In this document: piece after piece, positions 16,421 through 25,928 of the stretch
How the letters are laid out: each line of letters starts with the position of its first letter
Position numbering within the stretch: the stretch's first letter is position 1
Source: Acerihabitans sp015654925
Lineage (GTDB): Bacteria; Pseudomonadota; Gammaproteobacteria; Enterobacterales; Enterobacteriaceae
DNA: 64,000 bases
Direction: 5' to 3'
Assembly: GCF_047324175.1 (NCBI RefSeq)
Contig: NZ_CP178732.1
Location: forward strand, 992,001-1,056,000
The notes under the pieces: generated by a model
The model's database searches: none
What the model saw: only the letters and a program-made list of their open reading frames with translations
Told to the model about the DNA's origin: nothing
Position numbers and translations under genes: made by a program

Positions 16421-17481
16421 ATTCTCTCCTGTGAGACGGTGTCGTGGTGATCGGTCGGCGCATCGGCACGGCGGGCGGACGATTTTGTCCACCCCAGCGC
16501 CGGCGCCACGGTTTCGGCTATCAGCTCCAGGGAGCGCAGAATATAAGGATGGGGCGGGTCGATGGAATGTACCTGGAATGCCAAATCGGTCACCCGCGCC
16601 AGGGCGGTGTCCCGCTGTAGCGACGCCAGCGCCTGTCCGGGGGTGCCGAGATGGACATCAAAGGCGGCGATAAAATCATCGAGCCGGTCGCCGTCAAGGA
16701 TTTGCCCGCCGGCGCGGGCGTGTTCCGCCTGGCGGCGCAGGCCCGGTTCCGCCAATTGCCGCGCCTGGTGGCCGTCATCGGCGACAAAGGCGGTGCGCGA
16801 ACCGAGAATGCGCGGTTCCACTCCGTCGGGCAACGCATCCAGATAGGCATCGATAATCGGATTCTGGATGGCGTCCAGCGGCAAATCCAGCGCGTGGGCG
16901 GGGCGGGGCTGGGTGCGCGACAGCATCAGGCCGTCGCCGGCGGCGCCGGCGCGGGCGCCGCCGTCCACCGAAAAGGTCGCCTGCCATACCCGGCCGGCTA
17001 ATTGCGGAGCGGACGGGTAGAGATGGTTATCGCCGGCGGTGCCGAGGTTTTCCCCGCGCCAGGCCGCCAGCAATATCGCCAGATTGGCGCCAAAAACGGC
17101 GCCGCGCTCGCCGCTTTCCAGTCCGAAGGGCGGAAAAGAGGACGGGGTGCCGCCGGAGCCCAGGCCGATTTCCAGCCGGCCGTCCGACAGCAGATCCAGC
17201 ACCGCCGCGTCCTCCGCCACCCGCAGCGCCAGCTCCATCGGCAGGGTAATGACCCCGGTGCCCAGGCGAATATGCCGGGTCAACGCCGCCACCTGGGCTA
17301 AAAATATCAGCGGCGCGGGCAGGCCGCCCTCGTCTGCGTGAAAATGGTGCTGGGCGACCCAGGCGGTGTCGAAGCCGAGTTTTTCGGCATGGATAATCTG
17401 CGCCGTCGCCAGGCGATAACGCTCCTGCGCGCTGGTCTTGTCCAGCAGGCGGGTAAAAAAGCCTAATCGTTTATTGCTCAT
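16417..17481 (-). CDS. FMN-dependent luciferase-like monooxygenase
   Basis: 354-residue TIM-barrel flavin monooxygenase. The N-terminal strand RLGFFTRL, the AEKLGFDTAWVAQHHF segment and RLEIGLGSGG are typical of the luciferase/SsuD superfamily. It matches my memory of the KPN_01858-type subgroup, which occurs with oligopeptide-type ABC genes and CMD proteins. The substrate is unknown. An imported organosulfur or other small molecule is plausible because related enzymes cleave sulfonates. A flavin reductase is not seen. It overlaps both neighbours by 4 bp, so translation is coupled. The C-terminal 30 residues are extended and probably disordered. Confidence 0.85.
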   Translation of the reverse strand: MSNKRLGFFTRLLDKTSAQERYRLATAQIIHAEKLGFDTAWVAQHHFHADEGGLPAPLIFLAQVAALTRHIRLGTGVITLPMELALRVAEDAAVLDLLSDGRLEIGLGSGGTPSSFPPFGLESGERGAVFGANLAILLAAWRGENLGTAGDNHLYPSAPQLAGRVWQATFSVDGGARAGAAGDGLMLSRTQPRPAHALDLPLDAIQNPIIDAYLDALPDGVEPRILGSRTAFVADDGHQARQLAEPGLRRQAEHARAGGQILDGDRLDDFIAAFDVHLGTPGQALASLQRDTALARVTDLAFQVHSIDPPHPYILRSLELIAETVAPALGWTKSSARRADAPTDHHDTVSQERI

Positions 17482-19211
17482 GACTCAGTCCTTAGTTGCG
17501 TCCGCCCGGCGGCGGGGAATGGACGATGGCCGGGGATGGCGTTGATTAACTCGCGGGTATAGGCATTGCCGGGCCGGCTGAATATCTGTTCTACCGCGCC
17601 GAAATCCACTTGCTGTCCTTTATAGAGCACCGAAACGCTGTGGGAAATGCGGCGCACGGTGGCTAAATCATGGGAGATAAATAAATAGGTCAGGCCCAAC
17701 TGCTCTTGCAACTGTTGCAGCAGGGCGAGGATTTGCGCTTGTACCGTGACATCCAGCGCCGAGGTGGCTTCATCAAGGATCAGGATTTGCGGTTGCAGGA
17801 TCAGCGCCCGGGCGATGGCCACCCGCTGGCGCTGTCCGCCGGACAACTCCCGCGGTTTACGCTCCAGCAGCCCCAGGGGCAGCGCCACGCGTTCGGCCAT
17901 CTCTTCGACGCGGCGGCGGCGTTCGCTTTGGCTGACGGGCGCGAAATTGAGCAGCGGCTCTTCAATGACCTTGAACAGACGCTGCGCCGGGTCGAGGGAA
18001 CCGAACGGATTTTGATAGACCAATTGGATTTTCTGGCGCAGCTGGCGCAGGGCTTCGCCTTTGAGCCGGGTAATATCCGTGCCGTCGATTAATACCCTGC
18101 CGGCGCCGGGACGCTGAAAACCCAGCAGGATACGCGCCAGCGTGGTTTTACCCGACCCGGATTCCCCCACCAGCGAATGGGTGGTGCCCCGTTCGACGCG
18201 AAACGACACGTCGTCCACTGCCCGCAACGCCGGCGCGGATTTATCCCCCAGGGCAAACGAGTGGCTGACGTGCTCCACCACGATGGCCGGCGAACCCGCC
18301 GGGTTTTTGCGCACGGCGCCCAGGGCAGGGCGCGGGGCCGGCTGGCGCAGCGCCGCCAGCGCCGGCGCATCGTTAAACAGCTGCCGGGTGTACTCGTGCC
18401 GCGGGGCGCGCAGCACGTCGGCGGTTATACCCTGCTCCTGCACCCGGCCGTGGCGGAATACCAGCAGGCGGTCGGCCCGTTCGGCCGCCACCGCCAAATC
18501 GTGGGTGACAAACAGCACGGCGGTGCCGAATTCATGGCGCAGTTCATCGATCAGGTCGAGAATATGTTTTTGTACCGTCGCGTCCAGGGCGCTGGTGGGC
18601 TCATCGGCGATAATCAGCGTCGGCTTAAGGGCGATGGCGATGGCGATCAGCACCCGCTGCTTCATGCCCCCCGACAGCTCATGGGGATATTGTCCCACGC
18701 GCAATTCCGGATGGGACAGCCCTACGCGGGCCAGTAATTCAATCACCATGGCATTACGCGCCCGGCGCGGCGCCGAGCGGTGGATCGCCAGGATTTCGGC
18801 CACCTGGCTGCCGATGGTCTTGACCGGATTGAGCGAACTGGTGGGGTCCTGGGGAATCAGGCTGATGCGCGCGCCGCGCACGCTGTCGAGACGGCGCTGC
18901 GACCAGCGGCTGATATCCACGCCGTTAAGGCGGATGCTGCCTTCCTCCAGGCGGCCGTTCTCGGCCAGCAGGCCGATAATCGCCTGGGCGGTGGTGGTTT
19001 TGCCCGAGCCGGATTCCCCCACCAGGGCGACCACTTCGCCGGGATGGATGCCGAATGAAACGTTATGCACCACCCGCTGGCTTTGGCCGTCGCTTTGATA
19101 CGCGATGCACACATCCTCCAGCGCCAGTACCGGCATGCTATCGCCGGCCGGCGGGCGTATAAAAGGCGCGATAGCGGATAACCCGCCGGTAATGCTTTGA
19201 AACAGACTCAT
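17478..19211 (-). CDS. Fused DppD-DppF-type ABC transporter ATPase
   Basis: 577 residues from ATG 19211, overlapping the permease stop by 4 bp. It carries two complete nucleotide-binding domains: first Walker A GESGSGKTT, signature LSGGMKQR, Walker B LIIADEPTSALD; second Walker A GESGSGKTT, signature LSGGQRQR, Walker B LILDEATSALD. Each half has the oligopeptide-type C-terminal extension. DppD and DppF are usually separate proteins, but single-chain versions are well known (GsiA, YejF). It powers the two permeases encoded upstream. Confidence 0.92.
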   Translation of the reverse strand: MSLFQSITGGLSAIAPFIRPPAGDSMPVLALEDVCIAYQSDGQSQRVVHNVSFGIHPGEVVALVGESGSGKTTTAQAIIGLLAENGRLEEGSIRLNGVDISRWSQRRLDSVRGARISLIPQDPTSSLNPVKTIGSQVAEILAIHRSAPRRARNAMVIELLARVGLSHPELRVGQYPHELSGGMKQRVLIAIAIALKPTLIIADEPTSALDATVQKHILDLIDELRHEFGTAVLFVTHDLAVAAERADRLLVFRHGRVQEQGITADVLRAPRHEYTRQLFNDAPALAALRQPAPRPALGAVRKNPAGSPAIVVEHVSHSFALGDKSAPALRAVDDVSFRVERGTTHSLVGESGSGKTTLARILLGFQRPGAGRVLIDGTDITRLKGEALRQLRQKIQLVYQNPFGSLDPAQRLFKVIEEPLLNFAPVSQSERRRRVEEMAERVALPLGLLERKPRELSGGQRQRVAIARALILQPQILILDEATSALDVTVQAQILALLQQLQEQLGLTYLFISHDLATVRRISHSVSVLYKGQQVDFGAVEQIFSRPGNAYTRELINAIPGHRPFPAAGRTQLRTES

Positions 19212-20101
19212 CGCTGGCTCCGGGCAAAGGATTGACTGATGCGGTTGGCGGACAGCACCACGATCACCACCACCACGCCGGGGAAGGTGGTCAGCCACCA
19301 GGCGGTGGAGATGTAATTGCGGCCTTCGGCAATCAGCAGCCCCCATTCCGGCGTGGGGGGCGGCGTGCCGTAACCGAGGAAACTCAGGGTCGAGATGGCC
19401 AGGATCGCGTTGCCGAACTGCAGGGCGGAAAACGCAATCACCGACGTAAGGGAGTTGGGCAAAATATGGCGCCGCAGCACGGCGAAAAAGGTGCCGCCGC
19501 TGCCGTAGGCCGCCTCGACATAGTCGCTGCGGCGTACCCGCACCACCTCCGAACGGGCCAGTCGGGCGAAGTTGGCCACCGACGTGATCCCCACGGCGAT
19601 GGCCGCATGCACCGTGCCGAAGCCCAGCAGGATAATAATGCTCAGCGACAGCAGTAGGCCGGGGATCGACAGCAACACATCCACGATACGCATGATTATG
19701 CTATCCGTGGCGCCGTCGCTGGCCCCGGCCGCCAGTCCCAGCGCGGTGCCCAGCACCAGCCCCAGCGCCACCGCCACCAGCGCCCCCGATAGAGAATAAG
19801 CGGCGCCATAGACGATCCGGGCGTAGAGATCCCGGCCCAGTTGATCGGTGCCGAGCCAATGGCCGGCACCCGGCGCCAATCGCTGCGCGCCGGCAATGCC
19901 CTCGGTGCCGCTATAAGGGGTGAATAAACCGGGCGCCACCGCCCAGAGGATCACCACCGCCATTACCAGCCAGGCCAGCAGCAGGCCGGGCCGGAATACG
20001 GAAAAACGGCGCCGGCGCGTCGTCCCGGCATCGCGCACGGGCGGCGGCGTGAGGGGCGAGGCGGCGGGGGACGGTGGGGTATTTAGCGGCAAGCTGCTCA
20101 T
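19208..20101 (-). CDS. Oligopeptide-type ABC permease (DppC-like)
   Basis: 297-residue inner-membrane permease. A proline-rich cytoplasmic N-terminus (SPAASPLTPPPV) precedes the first membrane helix at about 38-58. HWLGTDQLGRDLYARIVYG is the signature that follows it in DppC-type proteins, and the ATPase-contact loop includes DYVEAAYGSGGTFFAVLRRH. It overlaps both neighbours by 4 bp (ATGA). It forms the channel with the DppB-like protein. Substrate is unknown. Confidence 0.92.
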   Translation of the reverse strand: MSSLPLNTPPSPAASPLTPPPVRDAGTTRRRRFSVFRPGLLLAWLVMAVVILWAVAPGLFTPYSGTEGIAGAQRLAPGAGHWLGTDQLGRDLYARIVYGAAYSLSGALVAVALGLVLGTALGLAAGASDGATDSIIMRIVDVLLSIPGLLLSLSIIILLGFGTVHAAIAVGITSVANFARLARSEVVRVRRSDYVEAAYGSGGTFFAVLRRHILPNSLTSVIAFSALQFGNAILAISTLSFLGYGTPPPTPEWGLLIAEGRNYISTAWWLTTFPGVVVVIVVLSANRISQSFARSQR

Positions 20102-21042
20102 ACGGCGGCTCCTGTGGTAATTCTAAGACGGGGATCGAGCAGCGGGTAGACCAAATCCACCAGTAAATTGATGGCCACGAAAGCGGCGCTGGAAATAATG
20201 ACAATGGCCTGTAATACCGCCACATCCTGATTATTCACCGCCTGCTGGGTTAATTGCCCCAGTCCGCCCAGGCCAAACACCGTTTCGGTGATCAGGGCGC
20301 CCGCGATTAACTCGCCCAACAACAAACCGGCAATGGTCAGCGCCGGCAAAATGGCGTTGCGCCCCACGTGCCGCCACAGCACTCCGCCGCGGCTGGCCCC
20401 TTTGGCGCGGGCCACCGCCACGAAAGGCAAGGTTTGTACTTCATCGATACTGCGGATCAGGATCTGCGCCAGCGGGGCGGAGATGGGAATGGCCAGGGTG
20501 ATAATCGGCAATATCAGCCCCTCCCACTCCCCGGGATTAATGACCGGAATTAACTTGAGCCGGAAGGAAAATACCTGAATCAGGGCGATGCCCAGCCAAA
20601 AGGTCGGGATGGAGATAAACAGCGACGGCAGGGCGTGCAGCAGCGTGCGCAACCAGCTGAACACCGTCAGGCTGGAGAGAAAGGCGATGCTCGCCGCCAG
20701 CAGGGAGGCCAGCAGAAAGCCCAATACCGCCAGGCGCAGGGTGGGGGGGAAATTGGCGGACAGTAGTTCGGTCACCGGCACTCCCGCCTGGACCGAATAG
20801 CCGAAGTCCCCGCGCAGGACGTTGCCGGCCGTATGCAGATATTGTTGCAGCAGCGGCACATCGGCGCCGTATATCGCCCGCATATCGGCGATTTGCGCCG
20901 GGCTCAGGCCCATATCCGGGTTCTGGAATTTAATCAGAATGGCGTCGCCCGGCAAGACCTGCAATAAAATAAAGGAGACGGTAAAGGCCGCCCACAGCAC
21001 CAGCACGGCCTGGCCGATACGGCTGGATAAATAACGGTTCAT
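20098..21042 (-). CDS. Oligopeptide-type ABC permease (DppB-like)
   Basis: 314-residue inner-membrane permease with about six helices. The N-terminal helix is followed by LPGDAILIKF, then GDFGYSVQAGVPVTELL, as in DppB-type proteins; the coupling loop is FVAVARAKGASRGGVLWRH. The start at 21042 lies 34 bp after the binding-protein gene, and the stop overlaps the DppC-like start. It works with the products of the surrounding genes in one importer. Confidence 0.92.
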   Translation of the reverse strand: MNRYLSSRIGQAVLVLWAAFTVSFILLQVLPGDAILIKFQNPDMGLSPAQIADMRAIYGADVPLLQQYLHTAGNVLRGDFGYSVQAGVPVTELLSANFPPTLRLAVLGFLLASLLAASIAFLSSLTVFSWLRTLLHALPSLFISIPTFWLGIALIQVFSFRLKLIPVINPGEWEGLILPIITLAIPISAPLAQILIRSIDEVQTLPFVAVARAKGASRGGVLWRHVGRNAILPALTIAGLLLGELIAGALITETVFGLGGLGQLTQQAVNNQDVAVLQAIVIISSAAFVAINLLVDLVYPLLDPRLRITTGAAV

Positions 21043-21076
21043 TACAATCTCCTATGCTTTAGCGGTAGGGCGCGGC

Positions 21077-22726
21077 TTAATGTTTTGCCAACCAGGCGCC
21101 GTAAAACGCCGGCCGGCCCACGGCCTCGAAATTCACCCCATGCAGATAAGGCGCGCCGGCAAACACCTGCGGCTCTTCAAAGATTGGGATGACATAAGCC
21201 TGATCGATCAGGTAATTTTGCGCATCTCCCGCCAGCTGCAGCCGTTTTTGCGGGTCCACTTCCGCGGAGATGGCTACCAGCAGGGCATTAAGCTTGTCGT
21301 CGCTGAAGCTTTTCACCTTGCTGCTCAGGCCGCCTTTTTGCAGCAGCGCGTCGCGGTTGGTGGGGTAAAACTGGCTTTTAATCACGTCCGGGTCGGCGCG
21401 GCCCACTTCCACCACGTTGGCCGGGGTTTTCAGCGGGTCCAGGCTATCGGCGATTTTGCTGCCGGCATCCCCCGCCAGGATATTGAGCCGCGCGCCCACC
21501 TGGCTCCATTGCTGCGACACCAGTTGCAGCACCTCTTTGTTTTGCGGCTGCGGCGGCGATTCGTAAATCGTCAGGGACAGCGCCTGGCCGTCCTTCTCGC
21601 GCAGCCCGTTGGCGCCGGGCTTCCAGCCCGCGTCATCGAGCAATTTTTTCGCCTGCGCCGGGTCGAATTTCAGTTTATCCGCCAGATTGACGAATCCCGC
21701 CGCCGGGGCGGCAATCACCGAAGCGGCCTGCGGATAGCTGGGGGAAAACAGCGTATCGACAATCTGTTTGGTATCGGTGGCGTGCAGCAATGCCTGGCGT
21801 ACCCGCACGTCTGACACCAGCGGGTTATCCGGCCGGAAGGAGATACCGTCATTCACGCCCCGCGTCGGCGCGGCATACAGGGTAAAGTGCTGTTCCGTGG
21901 CCTGCTTTTCGTCATAGGCCTGAACCTGGCGGATAAAGTCGGCCTGGCCCGCCAGCAGCGCGCCGATGCGCACGCTATCTTCCGGGGTCACGATAAATTT
22001 TATGCCGTCGAGATTGGCCCGGCCCTGCTGCGTCAGGTTCTTTGGCCCCCAGCGATAATCCGGGCGTACGCGCAAATCCACTTCGCGTCCCAGGGTTTCT
22101 TTATCCACGACAAAGGGGCCGGAGCCGATAATATGCCGGGCATCGCCCAGCGCATCGAAATTCTGTCCCAGGGTCGCCAGCGACACCAAGCCGGAACCAA
22201 TGGTGGCGGTGCCCTGCAGGAAGCCCGGCGATGATTTTTTAAAGAAGAAGGTTACCGTCAGGGGATCGATGACCTGGCTATGGTCATAGTTATTAATCAC
22301 TTCCGATACCGGTAAATGCAGGTCTTTATTGCCCAATCCATACGTATCGAAGTTTTTGGCTACCGCGTTGGCGTCCAGGGGCGTGCCGTCCGAGAAGGTG
22401 ACGCCCGGCCGGATTTTAAACGTATATTGGGTTTTATCGGCATTGGCGGTCCAGGACTCGGCAATCCATGGCTCGATGGCCAATGTCTTGGGATTCTGAT
22501 AGGTCAATTTATCGGTAATCTGATTCAGAATACCGCCGTTGGGATAAAAACCGCCGGCCGGCGGATAAAGATTGGTATGCGCCTGCTGCTCAAGATAAAT
22601 CAGGGTGCCCCCCTGGACCGGGGTATCCCCGGCGGCCAACGCGCCGGCGGAGCCGGTAAGCAAAATTAACGATAATGCCAAGGCCAAATTATGGTTCACA
22701 GTATTCAGACGATATTTTTTTTGCAT
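21077..22726 (-). CDS. Oligopeptide-type ABC solute-binding protein
   Basis: 549-residue family 5 binding protein. Signal peptide to about residue 32 (GSAGALA-AGD). Typical elements are GGTLIYLEQQAHTNLYPP near the start of the mature protein, FKIRPGVTFSDGTPLDANAV and RQALLHATDTKQIV. It resembles the KPN_01854-type subgroup, which lies with luciferase-like and CMD genes (recalled, not checked). First gene of the six-gene minus-strand operon (22726 to 15305); ribosome site AGGGA. The ligand could be a peptide, opine or sulfur compound; the sequence does not decide this. Confidence 0.9.
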   Translation of the reverse strand: MQKKYRLNTVNHNLALALSLILLTGSAGALAAGDTPVQGGTLIYLEQQAHTNLYPPAGGFYPNGGILNQITDKLTYQNPKTLAIEPWIAESWTANADKTQYTFKIRPGVTFSDGTPLDANAVAKNFDTYGLGNKDLHLPVSEVINNYDHSQVIDPLTVTFFFKKSSPGFLQGTATIGSGLVSLATLGQNFDALGDARHIIGSGPFVVDKETLGREVDLRVRPDYRWGPKNLTQQGRANLDGIKFIVTPEDSVRIGALLAGQADFIRQVQAYDEKQATEQHFTLYAAPTRGVNDGISFRPDNPLVSDVRVRQALLHATDTKQIVDTLFSPSYPQAASVIAAPAAGFVNLADKLKFDPAQAKKLLDDAGWKPGANGLREKDGQALSLTIYESPPQPQNKEVLQLVSQQWSQVGARLNILAGDAGSKIADSLDPLKTPANVVEVGRADPDVIKSQFYPTNRDALLQKGGLSSKVKSFSDDKLNALLVAISAEVDPQKRLQLAGDAQNYLIDQAYVIPIFEEPQVFAGAPYLHGVNFEAVGRPAFYGAWLAKH

Positions 22727-23091
22727 GGTAATCCCTATAAAATAAGCAGCTGGAAATCGTCAAAACCAATATCAGGCAATTAAACCGCAAGTTAAAACAA
22801 CATATCTAAATATCCAATTCTGAAAACGGCATAAGTAAATAACCCAGCCGGTAAAGTCGATAAATAGTATGATTTATAGCCTACTTATCATGGGTAATTG
22901 TGTTATAAAGCAATGCCTGAGGGGTATATAAGAATTAACTATATCTAATATTTTATTGTTTCTTCTGCCGGCCGGCCGGTTATCCTACTATGCCGATGGC
23001 TATTAGCCGCACGAATAAATAACAAAAAATAATCAGAACAATTAATCAGCACATTAGCCTAGTCGGCGGCGGTTAAAAGGACCGAAGCGTT
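22727..23091. promoter_or_regulatory. Divergent promoter region, 365 bp
   Basis: AT-rich stretch separating the oligopeptide-type operon (minus) from the MetNIQ-like operon (plus). It must hold both promoters. No adjacent regulator gene, no MetJ-like AGACGTCT box and no riboswitch fold were recognised. A GC-rich GGCCGGCCGG run lies at about 22971-22980. Confidence 0.6.
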
Positions 23092-24117
23092 ATGATCGTT
23101 CTTAAGAACGTTTCCAAAATATTCGAGGGCGACAAGACGCCGATCGTAGCCGTGGATAATGTCAGCCTGCGCGTCGCGCATGGCCAGATTTACGGCATTA
23201 TCGGTTATAGCGGGGCGGGCAAAAGCACCCTGATTCGCCTGTTGAACGGGCTGGAAAAACCCACTTCCGGCTCGGTCATGGTCGCCGGGCAGGATATTGC
23301 CCAGGCCGGCGGCGAGCAGCTGCGCCAGGCCCGGCTGAAAATCAGCATGATTTTCCAGCATTTTAATCTGCTGTGGTCGCGCACGGTCAGTGAGAATATC
23401 GCCTTTTCCATGCAGATTGCCGGCGCTTCCAACGCGGCTATCGCCAAGCGGGTCGCGGAACTGGTGGCGCTGGTGGGGTTGCAGGGGCGGGAAAAAGCCT
23501 ATCCTTCCCAGCTCAGCGGCGGACAAAAACAGCGGGTGGGCATTGCCCGGGCGCTGGCCAATAATCCGGCGGTGCTGCTGTGCGATGAAGCCACCTCGGC
23601 GCTGGACCCCCAGACCACCGATTCCATTCTGGATTTATTGCTGGATATCAACCGCCAGCTCAACCTTACCATTGTGCTAATCACCCACGAAATGCACGTG
23701 GTGCGCAAAATCTGCCAGCGGGTGGCGGTCATGGAAGAGGGCCGGGTCGTGGAAGAAGGCGAGGTGCTGGAGGTATTTACCCATCCGCAGCAGGTGATTA
23801 CGCAACAGTTTGTCCGCCAGGTCAGCCAGTATCAGGATATTGAACAAACTTTTAATCCGCTGCTGGTCAAGGGCCTGCCCGGCATCATCCTTAAATTGAC
23901 GTTTATCGGCCTTAGCACCCATCAGCCGGTGGTGGCCGAACTGACGCTGCGTTACCGCCTGCCGTTTAATATTCTGCACGGCAAAATGACCCAGACCGCC
24001 AACGGCATTTTCGGCGAGCTGTGGCTGCACGTGGAGGCAAGTCCGGATCAATTGACCGCTATCCTGGCGGATTTGCGTCAACACGCCATCGCCGCCGAGG
24101 TCGTTAATCATGATTGA
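23092..24117 (+). CDS. MetN-like ABC transporter ATPase
   Basis: 341-residue ATPase of the methionine-type uptake family. Walker A GYSGAGKST, Q-loop MIFQHFNLLWSRTV, signature LSGGQKQRVGIARAL, Walker B VLLCDEATSALDP and switch ITHEMHVVRKIC are intact. The C-terminal 90 residues form a NIL-type domain (about 265-341), which in MetN senses methionine and inhibits transport. The gene overlaps the permease start by 8 bp. The operon is a second or variant met-type system, so D-methionine, a sulfoxide or another thio-amino acid are possible cargoes. Confidence 0.9.
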   Translation: MIVLKNVSKIFEGDKTPIVAVDNVSLRVAHGQIYGIIGYSGAGKSTLIRLLNGLEKPTSGSVMVAGQDIAQAGGEQLRQARLKISMIFQHFNLLWSRTVSENIAFSMQIAGASNAAIAKRVAELVALVGLQGREKAYPSQLSGGQKQRVGIARALANNPAVLLCDEATSALDPQTTDSILDLLLDINRQLNLTIVLITHEMHVVRKICQRVAVMEEGRVVEEGEVLEVFTHPQQVITQQFVRQVSQYQDIEQTFNPLLVKGLPGIILKLTFIGLSTHQPVVAELTLRYRLPFNILHGKMTQTANGIFGELWLHVEASPDQLTAILADLRQHAIAAEVVNHD

Positions 24118-24778
24118 GTCCCTATTCCCTCACCTGCAACCGGCCCAGCTGTGGGCGGCCACCGGTGAAACCCTTTATATGACCGCCCTATCCGGCGTGG
24201 CGACCTTTGTGCTGGGGATCGCGCTGGGACTGGCGCTGTTTCTTACCGCCCGCGGCGGCCTGTTCCAGCACCGCACGCTGTACGGGGTGATTTCGGTACT
24301 GGTGAATGTGTTCCGATCCATTCCTTTTATTATCCTGATCGTCTTGCTGATCCCGTTTACCAAAATTCTGATCGGCACCATTCTGGGCGCCAACGCGGCG
24401 TTGCCGGCGCTGATCGTCGGCGCGGCGCCGTTTTACGCGCGCCTGGTGGAGATTGGTTTACGCGAAGTGGATAAAGGGGTGATCGAAGCGTCCCGCGCCA
24501 TGGGCGCGCGCGTCAGCACGCTGATCTTTCGCGTTTTACTGCCGGAGTCTTCGCCCGCCCTGGTGTCCGGCATTACCGTTACCCTGATTGCGCTGGTCAG
24601 CTACAGCGCCATGGCCGGCGTTATCGGCGCCGGCGGGTTGGGCAATTTGGCCTATCTGGAAGGATTCCAGCGTAACCACAACGACGTCACGCTGGTGGCG
24701 ACCGTGATGATCCTGATCATCGTGTTCGTCATTCAGTTAGCGGGCGACGTCATTACCTCAATGCTTGATAAACGTTAA
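24110..24778 (+). CDS. MetI-like ABC permease
   Basis: 222-residue inner-membrane permease with five hydrophobic helices. The coupling segment EASRAMGARVSTLIFRVLLPES and the conserved SYSAMAGVIGAGGLGNLAY stretch match MetI (217 residues in E. coli). Starts within the end of the MetN-like gene. It forms the channel with the MetN-like ATPase and the binding protein encoded downstream. Confidence 0.92.
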   Translation: MIESLFPHLQPAQLWAATGETLYMTALSGVATFVLGIALGLALFLTARGGLFQHRTLYGVISVLVNVFRSIPFIILIVLLIPFTKILIGTILGANAALPALIVGAAPFYARLVEIGLREVDKGVIEASRAMGARVSTLIFRVLLPESSPALVSGITVTLIALVSYSAMAGVIGAGGLGNLAYLEGFQRNHNDVTLVATVMILIIVFVIQLAGDVITSMLDKR

Positions 24779-24796
24779 ACAGACCGGGATAACCTT

Positions 24797-25615
24797 ATGA
24801 AAAAAACCTTGACCTTGCTGGCCGTCGCCACCCTGACCGCACTGAGTTTGTCGGCGTCCGCCTGGGCGGATACCCTGACCGTCGGCGCGTCCAATGTGCC
24901 CCATGCGGAAATCCTTGAACAGGCCAAGCCGATTTTGGCCAAACAGGGTATCGACCTGGAAATCAAACCGTTCCAGGACTACATTCTGCCGAATACCGCC
25001 CTGGCCAGCCACGATATCGACGCCAATTATTTCCAACATATCCCGTATTTAAACAGCGTGCTCAAAGATCATGCGGGGGATAAAAGTTATGATTTCGTCA
25101 GCGCCGGGGCTATCCATATCGAGCCGATCGGTATCTATTCCAAAAGATTTAAAAGCCTGAAAGACCTGCCGCAAAATGGCAAAGTCATCATGCGCGATTC
25201 AGTGGCGGAAGAAGGACGGATTCTGTCGATTTTCGAACGCGAAGGCGTGATTAAGCTCAAGCCGGGTATCAGCAAGGTGGATGCGCGCATTACCGATATC
25301 ACCGATAATCCGAAGCATTTGCAATTCCTGCCGAATATCGAAGGTTCATTGCTGCCGCAAATGTATAACAATGACGAAGGGGATGCGGTGGTGATTAATG
25401 CCAACTACGCCATTGATGCCGGCCTCGATCCGGTCAAGGGGCCCATTGCGGTGGAAAGCGGCGAAAATAATCCTTACGCCAATATCATTACCGTCCATCG
25501 CGGCGACGAAAATAAGCCCGATATCAAGGCCCTGGTGACGGTATTGCACTCCAAAGCCATTCAGGATTGGATTCGTACCAAATATCACGGCGCGGTCATA
25601 CCGGTAAATAATTAA
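24797..25615 (+). CDS. MetQ/NlpA-family solute-binding protein
   Basis: 272 residues. Unlike MetQ it has an ordinary cleavable signal peptide (SASAWA-DTL) and no lipobox, so it should be free in the periplasm. Family motifs are VGASNVPHAEILEQ, FQDYILPNTALASHDIDANYFQHIPYL and GDAVVINANYAID. It differs from the MetQ-like protein encoded 300 bp away in the ligand-contact stretches, so the two probably bind different ligands. Third gene of the operon, 18 bp after the permease. Confidence 0.9.
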   Translation: MKKTLTLLAVATLTALSLSASAWADTLTVGASNVPHAEILEQAKPILAKQGIDLEIKPFQDYILPNTALASHDIDANYFQHIPYLNSVLKDHAGDKSYDFVSAGAIHIEPIGIYSKRFKSLKDLPQNGKVIMRDSVAEEGRILSIFEREGVIKLKPGISKVDARITDITDNPKHLQFLPNIEGSLLPQMYNNDEGDAVVINANYAIDAGLDPVKGPIAVESGENNPYANIITVHRGDENKPDIKALVTVLHSKAIQDWIRTKYHGAVIPVNN

Positions 25616-25928
25616 TCCCTCCTCCGCCCCGGCGCCGGCGTAACGGCCCCGGGGCGGCGGCATATGCCGCTCAGCCTTGCCCATCGACAATCATCCCCCC
25701 CTTTCCTCCGCCGTTTTTTCTATCAGCTTCGCGATGCCCACTTTTTTGCACGCCGCGCCAATTCAAGCGTGCAGGTGGTCCCCTGGATATTTTCCTGCGG
25801 CAGATCGTCGGCGGCGAGTTCGGTGATTGACCAATCCGCGGCCATAAAAAAGCTCCCTGCAATGGAGCGCATCGCAGGGAGCCATAAGCGCGGGCAACAG
25901 CGCCGGGAGGCGCTGTCGTCGGCGGACT
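25616..25928. other. Convergent intergenic region with terminators
   Basis: Between two converging MetQ-type genes. Just after the plus-strand gene is a GC-rich inverted repeat (CGCCCCGG near 25626, CCCCGGGGCG near 25648) without a clear T run. The minus-strand terminator lies at 25846-25882. A 40-codon minus-strand frame (25723-25845), starting right behind that terminator, has codon-like composition (MAADWSITELAADDL) and AGGGAG 7 nt upstream. It could be a gene remnant or a small protein, but I cannot support it further. Confidence 0.45.
25846..25882 (-). terminator. Terminator of the MetQ-like lipoprotein gene
   Basis: On the minus strand a 9-bp stem GCTCCCTGC / GCAGGGAGC with a 13-nt loop runs into six T residues, 47 bp after the stop codon. 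Confidence 0.85.

Noticed and set aside
22727..23091. SAM riboswitch or MetJ box before the MetN-like gene
   Set aside because: No tandem AGACGTCT-like boxes and no recognisable riboswitch pairing seen by eye.
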